Below are positions 12,881 to 25,530 of a stretch of 64,000 nucleotides of DNA, piece by piece. Source of the DNA: Unio delphinus (taxonomy: Eukaryota > Mollusca > Bivalvia > Unionida > Unionidae); assembly GCA_029339505.1 (NCBI GenBank), contig JAQISU010000233.1:6535001-6599000 (forward strand). The letters are read 5' to 3'. The notes beneath the pieces were generated by a model. That model was not told the origin of the DNA, ran no database searches, and worked only from the letters and a program-made list of their open reading frames with translations. Each line of letters starts with the position of its first letter. Position 1 is the stretch's first letter. Made by a program: the position numbers and the translations under genes.

Positions 12881-13030
12881 ACCGTCATAAAGCCAGTTGC
12901 CTGGTCTGCTTCGCTCCCAGCACCGTTTGTATTTTGTTCCCTTGTTGTCGTTTCCATAGCAAGAGTTGTTTTAACGGGGTGGGGTCGCTAGCCCTACGCC
13001 CAACTCTCCTCCTTTTTCAGCCAGGAATGG

Positions 13031-14679
13031 GACCGTCCTTGGCGGAGTTTCCGTTGTATATAGTACTATCGTAAATGCCTCCATTACGAGATAGGTAACC
13101 TCCGTTTACTGATATGGGACGTACAGTTAAAGTGGTAATTGAATAAGTTCATGTCATTTCACCGATAAATTGGAGGCAGACACGATTGTAGACATTTGGT
13201 AAATAAGTTTGTCGCCTGTTTATTTCACCTACCATTTGCCAATAGATGCACATTATTGGAACCCTTCAGGTTTATGTTTATTTTGCGTAATCGTATGTCA
13301 TCTGCCAATATAGTTAATCGAATGTTAAGCATTCATTGTGTGTGAACACTGATTTTAACTTTATCGTTGAAAACGAATATATAATCGTTATGGAACAAAG
13401 TAGAGCTTAAGAACGAGACAATTGGAGCTATATTTACTCCGTTAATATGCACATTAGCCATTACATTAAATGTATTGCAGTATGTACAATTCAGTTTTGA
13501 TGTGGATGTAACTGCACCGTATCAATAGCAAGACAAGAACGGTTCTTTTTATTAAACACTATACGGTTACCTTTGTCAGGGCAGTAATTCATCATAATAA
13601 TAAATCCTGTCTCAATACACACAATGTTTTTCTTATAGAAATCTACAACGTTCAAGAAAACAAATGTACTTCATTCACTCCAGATCCTTGACATTCAATT
13701 GATTTCTTCTACCACTCTACAGGAAAAATGTTTGATTATTTTGTCTCACTCTTATCTTTTAGCTTTATTTACACTCTATACACTCCGTATTGAATGCAAC
13801 TAATAGTTTTACATGATTTGAATAACGTTAAATCTGATATATTCCTGTGTGCACGGAAGTATGAAACGGATGCGCTGCATTTTCTAATGTGCTGCGCGGC
13901 CCCGCAACTGCGTACGTTAAAAGAAAATCAGACTTGAACCCTTATTTTTTACGTATGGAGTAAAATGGTAATGGAATCCGTGTCAGTTTATATAGTACAG
14001 TTAATGGTCCTATCAAACATAAATATTATTTATGTTTTTCCTTTCGTACTGTCCCTTTCTGACAGCCGCTTGGACGTATGAGATATTTAAAGCAAATTAT
14101 TTTCGGCAAGTTTTGCCTCGATTATTTGCACTGCTTGATTGATATTGTTTACGGATGTCCTAACAACTAGTGGTTTTTAAAATAAATATTTTATGGAATG
14201 GATGTCTTTTAAAAAATACACTTAACCTGATTGATATAAATTATAAGTACATACATATATAATCAATAATTACTTTCGCGAAATGTTTCATCCTGCCTGT
14301 TGAATATATTAGATTTATATTTATATACTTGTAGAACGTGTAACTGATTATTCTTCGTGTGTTTATTATAGACAACGGTCAAGTATTACAGTTTGTTATC
14401 CGGGGTTGATTGAGTAGCATACTTGTGAAATATATATCGTCAGCTCTCAAACCGTCTATTACACTTTTATAGCTCATTTCAACACAGATGTTTCACATAA
14501 AACCATTCTAGTATAAGGTGTTAGCTATCCTATAAACACAGTTACTTAATGATCCAAAACACCTAACAAGGGCTTTTATGTATCAGAAATGACTACCACT
14601 CACGACAAGTGATATCGGCCGTCGTAAGATATTGAATGCTTAACTCCTCTTTTCGTTGCACAAAAACTCATTGATATCA
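13031..14679. other. Unassigned AT-rich DNA
   Basis: No gene, array or element end recognised. Confidence 0.5.
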
Positions 14680-15105
14680 AGAGATCGTACAAGCCATGGA
14701 TTTAAATGTCGGTATGATCAATAGATCGTACAGGTAATGGATTAGAATGTCGGTATTATCAAGAGATCGATTAGGGCTATGTATATGTAATGTTCGTATT
14801 ATCAAGAGATCGTACATGCCATGTTTTTTTTAATATCGGTATTATCAAGAGATCGTACAAACCATGTAATTTTAATATCGGTATTACCAAGAGATCGTAC
14901 AAGCAATGAATTTTTAATGTCGGTATTATCAAGAGATCATACAAGCCATGTTTTTCAATATCGGTATTATCAAGAGTTCGTACAAGCCATGGATTTGTAA
15001 TGTCTGTATTATCAAGATAGCTCATAGATAGAGATAGCTCAAGCCATGAATTTAAAAGTCGGTTTTATCAAGAGATCGCATAGACCATGGATTTGTAATG
15101 TCGGT
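14680..15105. repeat. Minisatellite, about 40-60 bp unit
   Basis: Eight or nine copies of a unit containing ATCAAGAGATCGTACAAGCC and ATGTCGGTATT. Its minus-strand frame (YDLLIIPTL repeats) is a by-product of the unit length and not a gene. Confidence 0.85.
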
Positions 15106-15534
15106 TAGAAAATATTTTATAAAACACGTAATTAAAAAGTGCGTTTCATCGTATTTCAGATCAACAAATGTCAAAACTTCGCAATGCAAGCGACAGGTTT
15201 CAACACGTTTAAAACGAAACGTGCATTAGAAAAGATAGCAATATAGCGGTTAACCCACAACACTTTCAATACAGTGAGTCAGGATTACATATATTCAAAA
15301 TTAAGTTAGGTATTAAAAGGCAATGATAACCATGCAATGTATCATCAAAAATAACACAAAAAGCATGGTACGGTAACCACAAGAAAATAATGATCACTAT
15401 TTCTATTTCGATTCAAGAACATGCCTCCCTAATTATACGCAACAGAAAACAAAGTCATGCAAACATATTTATTTACCGTATATACCTGCAAGAAGTCCAT
15501 TCAAACAGCAAAACTGCACAGAACTAGACACATG
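15106..15534. other. Unassigned, no gene seen
   Basis: No recognisable feature. Confidence 0.5.
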
Positions 15535-16342
15535 GTTGCAATTTTAGGACCAATCGGTAGCAATATCACTTTAGCCTGGTCTGATCCAGACATATGGTTG
15601 GAGTTGTTAGGACCAATTAGTAGTAATGTTGCCATAGTCTGGCTTGATCCAGACATCTGGTTGCAATTTTTAGGACCAATCTGTAGTAATGTTACCATAG
15701 TATGGTTTGATCCAGACATCTGGTTGGAGTTGTTAGGACCAATTAGTAGTAATGTTACCATAGTCTGGTTTGATCCAGACATCTGGTTGGAATTTTTAGG
15801 ACCAATCTGTAGTAATGTTACCATAGTCTGGTTTGATCCAGATATCTGGTTGCAGTTTTTAGGACCAATATGTAGTAATGTTACCATAGTCTGGTCTGAT
15901 CCAGACATCTGGTTGCAGTTTTTAGGACCAATCTGTAGTAATATTACCATAGTCTGGTTTCATCCAGACATCTGGTTGGAGTTGTTAGGACCAATTAGTA
16001 GTAATGTTACCATAGTCTGGTTTGATCCAGACGTCTGGTTGGAGTTGTTAGGACCAATTAGTAGTAATGTTACCATAGTATGGTTTGATCCAGACATCTG
16101 GTTGGAGTTGTTAGGACCAATTAGTAGTAATGTTACCATAGTCTGGTTTGATCCAGACATCTGGTTGGAGTTGCTAGGACCAATTAGTAGTAATATTACC
16201 ATAGTCTGGTTTGATCCAGACATCTGGTTGGAGTTGTTAGGACCAATTAATAGTAATGTTACCATAGTCTGGTTTGATCCAGACATCTGGTTGGAGTTGT
16301 TAGGACCAATCTGTAGTAATGTTACCATAGCTTGGTCTGGCT
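15535..16342. repeat. 63-bp tandem array, about 13 copies
   Basis: The unit reads TTGGAGTTGTTAGGACCAAT, then TAGTAGTAATGTTACCATAG, then TCTGGTTTGATCCAGACATC, then TGG. Copies differ mainly at GGAGTTGTT versus GCAATTTTT and at AGTAGT versus TGTAGT. Because 63 is divisible by three and the unit lacks stops, long frames are open on both strands (21-residue repeats). With no start context, signal peptide or non-repeat domain, it is best called a minisatellite. Confidence 0.92.
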
Positions 16343-17329
16343 AGCGCATTATACTAAAACGAATCAGAGTGTATTGTTTACAGTTGGTACCGTTTATAAA
16401 TATAAATGAGAAATTGAGAATAGACTGTGTTATGTATTCTGCGAATCGAGTATGTCTGTCAATATTAGGTTTATTAGTGCCGTGTCATGTATTATAATAA
16501 CTTGATTAGTAAACCCGAAAGTCCAGGACTTAATGTTTGCAGTATCTGCAAAGAACACAAACAAAATATGTATTAAAAAATGACCTGTTAAGGAATAGGA
16601 AAATTGTCATGAAAATGATAAAATCTTTCTACTCCACAAGACTGGCGAAAACATGATTGTCTGTTTTTAAACAGTCATTAAAGTTAACATAAACGTTGGA
16701 ATGGTTAATCAAAATATAATAAATTACTTTAATTGTAAAATCTTCCTCAAAGAAAATCTTTAATAGAAAGCTAAAATCAGACATTTTTGGCACACATTTT
16801 AGCTGTGTCACTGAGATATAACCCTCACACGAAGAACCTGCTGATCCAGAAATCACTAACTTACATTTAAAAGAAGGGATTTAGTATTAGATAAAAATAA
16901 AAAAATCTTGCACTGAAAATAACTGAATATGCTTAGGTATATATTACCTACTTGTATAATATTATTGACAATATGTATTATAGTAAGTGGATAAAGAATG
17001 TCCCGAATTCTTGGGACATTATTGTTCTTATACATATGTACCATACCAATGGGACATGACGTGATCTTGTCAGACAACTAAAGGATCAGTTAACGTAAGG
17101 CTCTTATTCAGAAAGTAAACATTTACATAGAGATTAAAATCATAAAACTTAAAAATTTGAACACAATAAGAATACATTGCTTATTCTGGTATAAATAGTT
17201 TTTTTTTTTTTTTTAGTATTGATGAAATTGTCTTAAAGCGGTTAGCCCAAGGATACATCACGGTAGCCAACCTAAACTGAAGTGATGGCAGGAATTGTAC
17301 CCTCGCCCATGCATGCTGTACTCCAACCA
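16343..17329. other. Unassigned AT-rich DNA
   Basis: No gene recognised. Confidence 0.5.
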
Positions 17330-17645
17330 CTAAGGGTATGTGGCTCCTGCCTCTGTTAGTCGCTATTGACGACATGCAGGGATGCCCCCATTATTCGTCC
17401 ATCTCAACATGCAATGGGATGTCTCCATCAGTCGCCCACCAAGACATGGTGGAAGATGTCTCAATTAGTCGCCCTTCGCAACATGCAGGGTGACGTCTCC
17501 TTTGGTAATCCTATATGATATATATGTGGAATGCTCCATTAGTCGTCCTTTACGACATGCAAGGGGGGATTTCTTCATTAGTCGCCCTTCATGATATGCT
17601 AAGGGGGCTTCCACTAGGCGCCATTCACGACATGCAGGGGGACAC
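17330..17645. repeat. Degenerate repeat with TTAGTCGCCCTT and ACATGCAGGG motifs
   Basis: Six to seven loose copies of a 40-60 bp unit containing TTAGTCGCCCTTC and ACGACATGCAGGGG. I recall similar strings from mollusc dispersed repeats, but that is memory and not checked. Confidence 0.7.
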
Positions 17646-17688
17646 ATCGGGTTTAATCTAGTATGGATAGGAGCCACTGCTATAATTG

Positions 17689-17694
<6 letters not shown>

Positions 17695-17752
<58 letters not shown>
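17695..17752. repeat. (GA)n microsatellite
   Basis: Pure GA run followed by GGGAGGGAG and ACAGACAGAC pieces. Confidence 0.95.
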
Positions 17753-17756
<4 letters not shown>

Positions 17757-18604
17757 AGGGAGAGACAGGCAGACAGACAGACTGACGGAGATCGAACTTG
17801 CATTTTATGTTCAAAGAAATGTATTGCTAAATATTCAAAACTTACATTACAAAAAAAATATCAATTAATTCCATATGGTATTGGCAGTATTGCGGATGAA
17901 CATTATTTTTTTTAATCATTATTGTTTTTAATCATAATTATTTTTAATCATTAGTTTTATTTAATCATTTTTATTTTTATAACTGTGTGCACAGAATGAG
18001 AAATATGTGAAGAAAGCCAGTAGATAATTTATTCTCATAAACTGAATAAACATAGAAATGTTTTCCGAATGTTTCTTTATAAAAACTGTCAAATGATGAT
18101 CTATTGTGAAGTTATTCATGTAATCATTCCCGCGGGAATTCCATGGATTGTTTGCTTTCACGGAACAATTTAGTTAAATGTCTGTTTTGCATGGTTAAGT
18201 ACAAGATTATATAAATATAATCCTACATGTCTGACCTAACGATATGTATGTATATTAAAACGATACAGTATGTAAACATGAAAAGAGAGAAATAGCCAGA
18301 CAGACAGACAGACATAGACAGAGAGAAACGGTAAAATTCGGACATTCGGATTAGGTGAGGGTGTCGCACGTTTAAAAGGTCTTCTTTAGATTTTCAGTTC
18401 CAATAGACTAATTTGCAATTTGATCGTCAATTTAAAATATAAAAGCCCCATCCACATTGAATAAGAAAAGTGGAGATTATACTGGATAATAATAAGGAAT
18501 GGCGAAGGTAAAAGATCGTTACATTTATGTTGTCTTATTATTCATCATCAAATTCTATGATGCCATTCGGGAACATTAAATGATTGTAATTTACATCATA
18601 TTCC
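17753..18604. other. Unassigned AT-rich DNA
   Basis: No gene recognised. Confidence 0.5.
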
Positions 18605-18737
18605 ATGTATGCATGTATGTATGTATGTATGTATGTATGTATGTATGTATGTATGTATGTATGTATGTATGTATGTATGTATGTATGTATGTATGTATGT
18701 ATGTATGTATGTATGTATGTATGTATGTATGTATGTA
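18605..18737. repeat. (ATGT)n microsatellite
   Basis: About 33 tetranucleotide units, followed by degenerate GGTA repeats to about 18,780. Confidence 0.95.
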
Positions 18738-18933
18738 GGTACATAGGTAGGTAGTTAGGTAGGTAGGTAGGTAGGTAGCTATAATCGGTAAGTGTATATA
18801 TGCATGTATGAGTGTGCATGGGAATGGGAATATGTATACGTAAGTAGATATTTTTAGTATTTAGTATTTTGTTAATTTGTTTTAGTTAGTAATTTGTACG
18901 TGCGAAAGAAGAACCAGTTTCATCTGACCCTTC

Positions 18934-19124
18934 CAGAGGCGTAGCAATGATATTTTGCGCCCGGGGACGAACTATAAAATTGGCGCCCCAGCGATCTTGT
19001 GACCGATTTATTACCCTTGTTTACTTATTATAATGTAACGTTGCAAGCCTCATTTTGGCGCCCCTGTACCTTGGCGCCCGGGGACATATGTACCCCCCTT
19101 CCCCCCCCCCCAGCTACTCCTCTG
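18934..19124. mobile_element. 191-bp non-autonomous hAT-type element
   Basis: The ends are CAGAGGCGTAGC and GCTACTCCTCTG (one mismatch when inverted). The flanks GACCCTTC (18,926-18,933) and GACCCTTT (19,125-19,132) form an 8-bp target duplication with one mismatch. CAGAGGCGTAGC is a familiar hAT terminal sequence. There is no coding content. Confidence 0.85.
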
Positions 19125-19571
19125 GACCCTTTCCACCACATTTGAGATATTTCGACATTTATGTCGAGGCGTGGGATCAGATCAAGATGCCTATCGAAAA
19201 GTCGGCATAGGTAGCCGCGGACCTAGCAAACGTAAGGACACAGTATGTTTTAAAAAATATTTTTTTTTTTAAAAATGTGAACAAGCCTCGAAATGGTTGA
19301 ACATAAAATAGAGTATACGGGTGTAGGTGACCGGGATTGGTTGATTATGAAAGTTTTTTTTTGTAGGAAAAAGAATCTTTTGAGATCTTATCCTAGTCGT
19401 AACTGAAACAAGTTTCTTGATGGACTTTCAATCCTTTAACTGTCTAGAGCATGGATCACTCATTATCGAAATTAGCACCTGACTCTTTAGTGCGAAATTG
19501 AAAACTCATGTTTCAAAAACAGAATTTGCCGCAGCTCATTTTCTTTCTCTACACTGAATGAAGCTGTCATC

Positions 19572-19752
19572 TAGGGGTATCAAACACGTGGTCTGCTGGC
19601 CACATGATGCCCGTCAAGTCGTATCCTGTGGTTCGCAAAACGATTGGCATCAAAGTGTGCCATGGGAAATAACGAAGGTGGTGTAGCCCTTGGACCATCG
19701 AAAATGCCCTTATGCGGCCCTCAGATTGGTTTAAGTTAGAGACCCTTGATCT
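19572..19752. mobile_element. Degraded Charlie-like hAT fragment
   Basis: The left end AGGGGTATCAAAC and right end GTTAGAGACCCTT resemble degraded Charlie-type terminal repeats, and the interior has the GCGGCCCTCAG string also found near the 3' end of the hAT remnant at 4.5 kb. No clean target duplication was found. Confidence 0.5.
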
Positions 19753-20774
19753 ATGCTGATAAATAGTTTTGAACATGAACACTCATAAATTTCAAGTTAT
19801 TTAAATTTTAATATCAGGGTGATTGCATACGTTTAATATGGGGACTTAATTCGTACCGTGAGTCTTCAAGGGACTTTTCATGGAGCAATACCTGGATGAA
19901 ATCGACAGGAAGATGATTTGCTTTTCTATAATTGCGTTGTCTTTAAACTGCTGAGAGACGAGACGCAACTACTGCGTAATAGAAATTTCGCTTGATACTC
20001 GTCATTTACATTGCTAGTTACAGGACTACCTTCATCTTCCAACCTGTTAAATCCATGACATCAGAAAACCAAACGTCATGTGAATCTGTGACATCAACAA
20101 TAAACCCCTAAACTTAGAAACTATTCAATGAAAGTCACGTGATGTTTATACAAATACAAAAAGCATAACACTGTTAACATATTTATCCGAGAACAATGAA
20201 CATAAAACCCGTCGCAGCAACCTTTATAAAGTGAGATTCATGAAGCAGAGAGCGCGTCAGCGCTACAGTCACATGATACAAACGATTACCCATGCACTGT
20301 AGAAACGCATTTGATTTTTTAGAGCAATGATTATTTGAGGGATGCCAGACCGTCAACGTGTAAAATAAAATTTCTCAATTTATAAATATATATTTTTCAG
20401 CAAAAACCTTTTCATTATGATATATTAGCACTAAAAGTGAAGAAAAAAATTCCTTAAAAGTTGAATTTTTTTAAATCAAGTGTTTAATTTTTTAACAAAA
20501 AAAATAAACAATTTTCCATCGAGCTCATTGAACACATAAGAAATAACATTTTCCCCCGTGTATACTTACTAAATTTAATAGATTATCACTGGCCCAGTCA
20601 TTTACGATATTTAACACGTCCCAACGAAACTGGATATATCTGGACTTAATTTATTTTATTTTTTTTATTTTAAATTTATTTATATTTATAGGATAATGTG
20701 TGTCTTGGAGATAAGTAAAAAAAAGTACAACGTTTATGAGCCTTAGGATGATGAGAATGGAAACAAAATCATTG
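19753..20774. other. Unassigned AT-rich DNA
   Basis: No gene recognised. Confidence 0.5.
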
Positions 20775-21325
20775 AATGCCTCTAAATTGACGTAAAATAG
20801 ATATCATCTAATACCTTAACATTGACGTAGAACAGAAATCATTGAACGCATCAAACTTGACGTAAAATAGATATCATCTAATACCTTAACATTGACGTAG
20901 AACAGAAATCATTGAACGCATCAAACTTGACGTAAAATAGATATCATCTAATACCTTAACATTGACGTAGAACAGAAATCATTGAACGCATCAAACTTGA
21001 CGTAAAATAGATATCATCTAATACCTTAACATTGACGTAGAACAGAAATCATTGAACGCATCAAACTTGACGTAAAATAGATATCATCTAATACCTAACA
21101 TTGACGTATAAGAGAAATCATTGAATACCTCAATGGACGTAAAATATATATATAATCTAATACCTTAACATTATTGTAGTACAGAAATCATTGAATGCTC
21201 AAAATTGACTTAAAATAGATATAATCTAATACCTTAATAATTTACGTAGAAGGAAATTATGCAATACCTTAAAATTGATGTGGAACAGAACGCATTGAAT
21301 ACTTTAAAATTGAGACATAATCACT
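20775..21325. repeat. 70-bp tandem array (dimer of about 35 bp)
   Basis: Four nearly identical 70-bp units (20,800-21,090) contain AACATTGACGTAGAACAG and AAACTTGACGTAAAATAG halves that are themselves related. Diverged single units continue to about 21,320. The central copies are almost identical, which points to recent amplification inside an older array. Confidence 0.92.
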
Positions 21326-21925
21326 GACAAATTTAGTTGTTTCGTAGTCCGAAAAGTGTGAATTGTTGAAGGTTCTTTCTGCCAATAGCCTTAAATTGTC
21401 GCAAACAATAATATTTATCCAGACTCCATTTTCACAGCTGTTCCATAGATCGAAAATGAAAATTCTGTTCTAACATATTGTTAACATTCGCTGTGCTTGG
21501 CTTAGATATGAACTTATACTTACAGTTCACGGTCTTCAAATAATAGACCAACTCTTGTTGATCCACGGGACATCATGTCACACCTTGTAGACGGACGTTG
21601 TACAGAAAAGAACAATGTATTGCCCGAACGTGTCTTGTAACCTCAAATCAATACGGGTTAATGCACAGGACGCTCTCTTGGAACTATCCACTTTAATCTT
21701 TAATAAAACAGTTTTATGCGAAAAGTAGCAGGAATGAAAAATTGTTGACATGCTTGAATGATAATTCGGGAATGAGAAAGTAATTTGCCATGAAACAAGC
21801 CCTTACTACTATCATCTTCGCATCCTTGTAGAATGCTCAGGGGGTTTATTTCACCACAGCACAGCCACACCGTTACTCTCATCAGAGAACAGTGGCTCAC
21901 CACTCACCACAGTTATTTTACCTTT
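21326..21925. other. Unassigned, no gene seen
   Basis: No recognisable feature. Confidence 0.5.
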
Positions 21926-22170
21926 GTTGTTGTTGTAGGGTTGAACGCCATGTTTCAGAACACGATAGGCTTATACATAGCGGTCAGTATTAATGGTGGA
22001 GGAAGAATTCGGGAAAACCGTCAGAAAGAACCACCGACACACGAGAAGCCACACGCAAGTTTTCTCACATACCCACATTGGCCGAATCTGTGACTCGAAC
22101 CCACGCAGACAGAGGTGAGATGGAAGTGATCAGAGTACGCTTTGGACCACTTGGTCATTCGAGGACCCTA
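21926..22170 (-). mobile_element. tRNA-derived SINE, copy 2 of family A
   Basis: Same layout as the copy at 2,808-3,062. On the minus strand a B box GGTTCGAGTCACA lies near 22,090-22,102 and a diverged A box near 22,146. The CAACAACAA tail reads as TTGTTGTTG at the plus-strand left end. Confidence 0.78.
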
Positions 22171-22439
22171 TTTTATCTTTAAATTAACAGTGCCAGAGAC
22201 TGGTGGATCCATTACATGAGACTGGTGGATCCTACAATGTCATTTAGAGAGCGGCGTAAGGTCTGTGGAATGGAAAACGTCGTGTGGTCCCCTAGGGCCA
22301 AGCCCCTCAAACTCCTACATTTTGATGGCATACTTTTATCGCTCCAGCTACTCGTTTTGTGAGTGAGGCGCACAACCACTTCTCCATTCCATTCATCCCC
22401 ACCCCACATTCCACCGCCCCAGTGAGACTGTAGCAGAAT

Positions 22440-22554
22440 GAGTAGTAATGTTGTTGTAGTAGTAGCAGTAATAGTTTTGTAGTATTAGCAGCAGCAGCAG
22501 TAGTAGTAGTAGTAGTAGTAGCAGTAGTAGTAGTAGCAGTAGTAGTAGCAGTTT

Positions 22555-22596
<42 letters not shown>

Positions 22597-22725
22597 CAGT
22601 AGTAATAGTAGTAGTAGCAGTAGTAGTAGTAGCAGTAGTAGTAGCAGTTTTAGTAGTAGTAGTAGCAGTAGTAGTAGTAGTATTAGATGCAGCAGCAGCA
22701 GCGTCAGTAGTAGTAGCAATTGTAG
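22440..22725. repeat. (TAG)n microsatellite, imperfect
   Basis: About 285 bp of TAG/CAG trinucleotides. Produces a spurious leucine-only frame on the minus strand. Confidence 0.95.
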
Positions 22726-23389
22726 TGCAGTTGTTATTATAGTAGTTATAGCGGCAAATATAATTATTGTAATCCTATTGTTGTCATTCCTGTCCATTTT
22801 GTCTTGTATCTATTGATGTATTAAAGACCAATGGCATTGCTGTTCATTTTTTGCCTTGCTTATATCGGATGATATATATAGATATATACTCATCGGGATC
22901 TTCTACTTCTCAGTCATAAATTAAAGTATATTCCTTACCCATTAAAAAATAATTTATAACGAAATATGTTTGCTAACCACTTGACAGAGTCTCCTAGTTA
23001 CCGTTAAAGCAGGGTTTCCACTTATCTTTTAACACGATACGTGTTCGAATGTGTTATTTCAGTCATGAATATAAATCATTGATACATTTCTTTATATAAG
23101 ACAATTGATCCCGACTGTATTTATGACCTTGACTATATTTAAAACCTTGAAAAAATATATATGATTTGGGGGTTGTAACTTATATGCATCAAATTTAAAA
23201 CTGTGGTGTTTGTTTTTTATTTTTTTTTAAAGTTATAATAATATCCATTTTGTATGAACTGACCGAGTTTTCTACAATTTGATGGATGTAAACGGTTGCG
23301 TAGGACTGCTCAGGAATATTTTACACATCCATAAATTATGTGAAATACTTTTGTTGTTTTTTTTTCAGGTCATTTCATGTGAAGTTGGT

Positions 23390-23390
<1 letters not shown>
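22726..23390. other. Unassigned AT-rich DNA
   Basis: No gene recognised. Confidence 0.5.
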
Positions 23391-23448
<58 letters not shown>

Positions 23449-23465
23449 TATAATAATAATAATAA
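23391..23465. repeat. (AAT)n microsatellite
   Basis: About 75 bp of AAT with one interruption. Confidence 0.95.
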
Positions 23466-23499
23466 AATACTAAACCCACATGATTTCGTATCAAAATGT

Positions 23500-23762
23500 A
23501 AATTCCGCCGATTGAAATCGTCCATTATAAGTTAACAATGCAATTGGATATACCTTTCTACACTCCATAACTCACTCCTTTTGCAGAAAAAGGTTTATGG
23601 CAGACTTACTAGACAGTCTTACGAAATTATTGCATATCGTTTCGATAATACATTCCAAAAGCTGTTATGAAAGGTCAGGGTCATTTATCGAGCAAAGGAT
23701 CTCACACTGATATGAACACGTTTGAAAGATCGAAATGCGCAGAAAGCATGAATAACGAATGG
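23500..23762. repeat. Dispersed repeat of unknown family, copy 1
   Basis: This stretch aligns loosely in the same orientation with 25,240-25,530. Shared anchors are CGATTGAAATCG-CCAT, AAAGGTCAGGGTCAT, ATC-AGCAA-GGATCTCAC and GTTTGAAAGATCGAAATGC. No coding or terminal features are visible. Confidence 0.65.
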
Positions 23763-25239
23763 ACTTCATTTTAACTGTGTGAGTGATTAGGTACAATTTA
23801 GACCCAACAATGAATACCCAACCAGGGTCATTTAATCCAATAATTAATCTGCACCAGATATATGCAGTGAAAGACCGCTCAAAGTAGATCACTGTCTTGA
23901 TTGCCTAGCTGTGTCCATTCAGAGAAAGTATATTGAGGAATTACGTTCTTGGAGAGTTTGTATGAATAATAAATCATATGCACGCTTAAATCTATTTTAA
24001 TAGTTATGTCTAAATTAACATCTTTAACTTATTTAAGATATTTTTAACTTTAATGATATAAATTAAAAATAAATACGAATTCCTGAATCGATGTTCGTGT
24101 TTATGTTACTTCATTCATACTATGAACCTCTAAAAACCTGTACAATATCACTACATGCCTAGTTGTTTCTTCTCGTGTCTTTGACAGGTGACTGGTTAAA
24201 ACATGTCTAAGTTTTGTTTGTGACTGAGATATGTGATTGGTTACTATATATTTAGTTATTTATGTTCGTGTAAGTTAATGGTTGGTTGCTGCTACAAAAT
24301 CCGTTGGTCACACGCACCTTGTTTCTTATATTGATATACTGTACTAGTATATTATAATTTTTTTAATATATATTCATTCTGCAGTGCATTATCTTTCACC
24401 GGGCAAAAGCTGTCTTTTTCTGCAACAAAGTGTCGTAATATCGGATATTTTCTAAAAATATTTAACATAGACATCAACAAACTGCATGAGAGTATACCAG
24501 TCATCAGGTTCCATTGCGCCATACAAATGGTATAAATGCAAGAAAACGTATTTTCGTCCATAATTGGAAGTAGTAATATAAATTATTTGAACAGTTTGCT
24601 GTAATGTATAGCAGTTAATATTAGTTAATTTAATGTACATTTTCCCACCCACCCCACACCCGAATTTGCATGTGCTGTAACATTGATATTGCCTATATAC
24701 GTTTGCCCACCCACCCCCTATCATGTTGTGCTACCCCTGAATCAAGTTTTGACCCCACCCCCCCACCCCGAAAACTTGAAATGAGGTCCCTGACTTTTTA
24801 GATATATTACTTTTCAAAGCGATAAGAAACAGAATAATAATTTTTTCCTAATCTTCACAGTGTCGGTTAAGCTGACAGATACTCCCGTCTCCCGCAAAAA
24901 AAGAAATACTTTTCATGTTTATAATAAGATGCACGCATATTTGAGTTCATTCTTTCATTTCGATGCTTCTCTGTCTTAGCAGACAAAGTGGATTATTTAA
25001 CTAAAGGACATCCCGTATCTAGATCTAAGAGATCCTTAAAGTCTATCTCTCGGGCACGCGAATCAAACACATTCTTACAACGACGATTTATCAATTGAAT
25101 CTACGGAACTTGAGCAATGACGTGGCATTCTTTACATATCGATACATCCTGCGGACTACTTTTTTGTTCCCTATTTCCAGGTCTTTTGATGTGACGCCTT
25201 GTACCCTAATAATAAAAACAACAAGCCACCACCAATCCA
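23763..25239. other. Unassigned AT-rich DNA
   Basis: No gene recognised; a C-rich patch (ACCCACCCC) lies at 24,640-24,770. Confidence 0.5.
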
Positions 25240-25530
25240 ATCCTGTGATTTCCGTTCGAAATATACCAACCCAAGATTGAAATCGACCATTAGAAGTTTT
25301 AAAAATATAATTGTACAAACCTTCATGCACTCCAACACACCTACGTTTGCCAACGAAGATTTATTGCAGGCTTTACAAGCCATCTTTGGAAAGTATTGCA
25401 TTTCGCTTCATCAGTATGTTCCAGCAACTGTTATTAAAGGTCAGGGTCATATATCAAGCAAGGGATCTCACTAAAAATGGATACGACTATGCTTTTGAAA
25501 GATTGAAATGCACAGAAAGTAACAACAATG
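25240..25530. repeat. Dispersed repeat of unknown family, copy 2
   Basis: Diverged copy of the segment at 23,500-23,762, about 1.5 kb away. Confidence 0.65.

Larger units (their letters stand above)
9395..13030 (-). mobile_element. RTE-like non-LTR retrotransposon, nearly full length, defective
   Basis: On the minus strand the element runs from an APE-type endonuclease at about 12.9 kb, through a reverse transcriptase, to a conserved C-terminal tail, and ends at a (TGAT)n tail (plus strand ATCAATCAATCAATCA near 9402). A simple-repeat 3' tail is typical of RTE-clade LINEs. One polyprotein is expected. It is broken by a GA-repeat frameshift (about 12,334-12,355), in-frame TAA codons at 12,048-12,050 and 10,839-10,841, and a 473-bp hAT-type insertion. 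It cannot make a whole protein, but sequence decay is modest. Confidence 0.9.

Noticed and set aside
15457..16344. Long open frames on both strands (295 and 149/122 codons)
   Set aside because: They follow from a stop-free 63-bp repeat; there is no non-repeat domain, signal or start context.
18538..18819. YIHT repeat frame
   Set aside because: Translation of the (ATGT)n microsatellite.
22393..22797. Leucine-only and isoleucine-only frames (also 23,279-23,473)
   Set aside because: Translations of TAG and AAT trinucleotide repeats.
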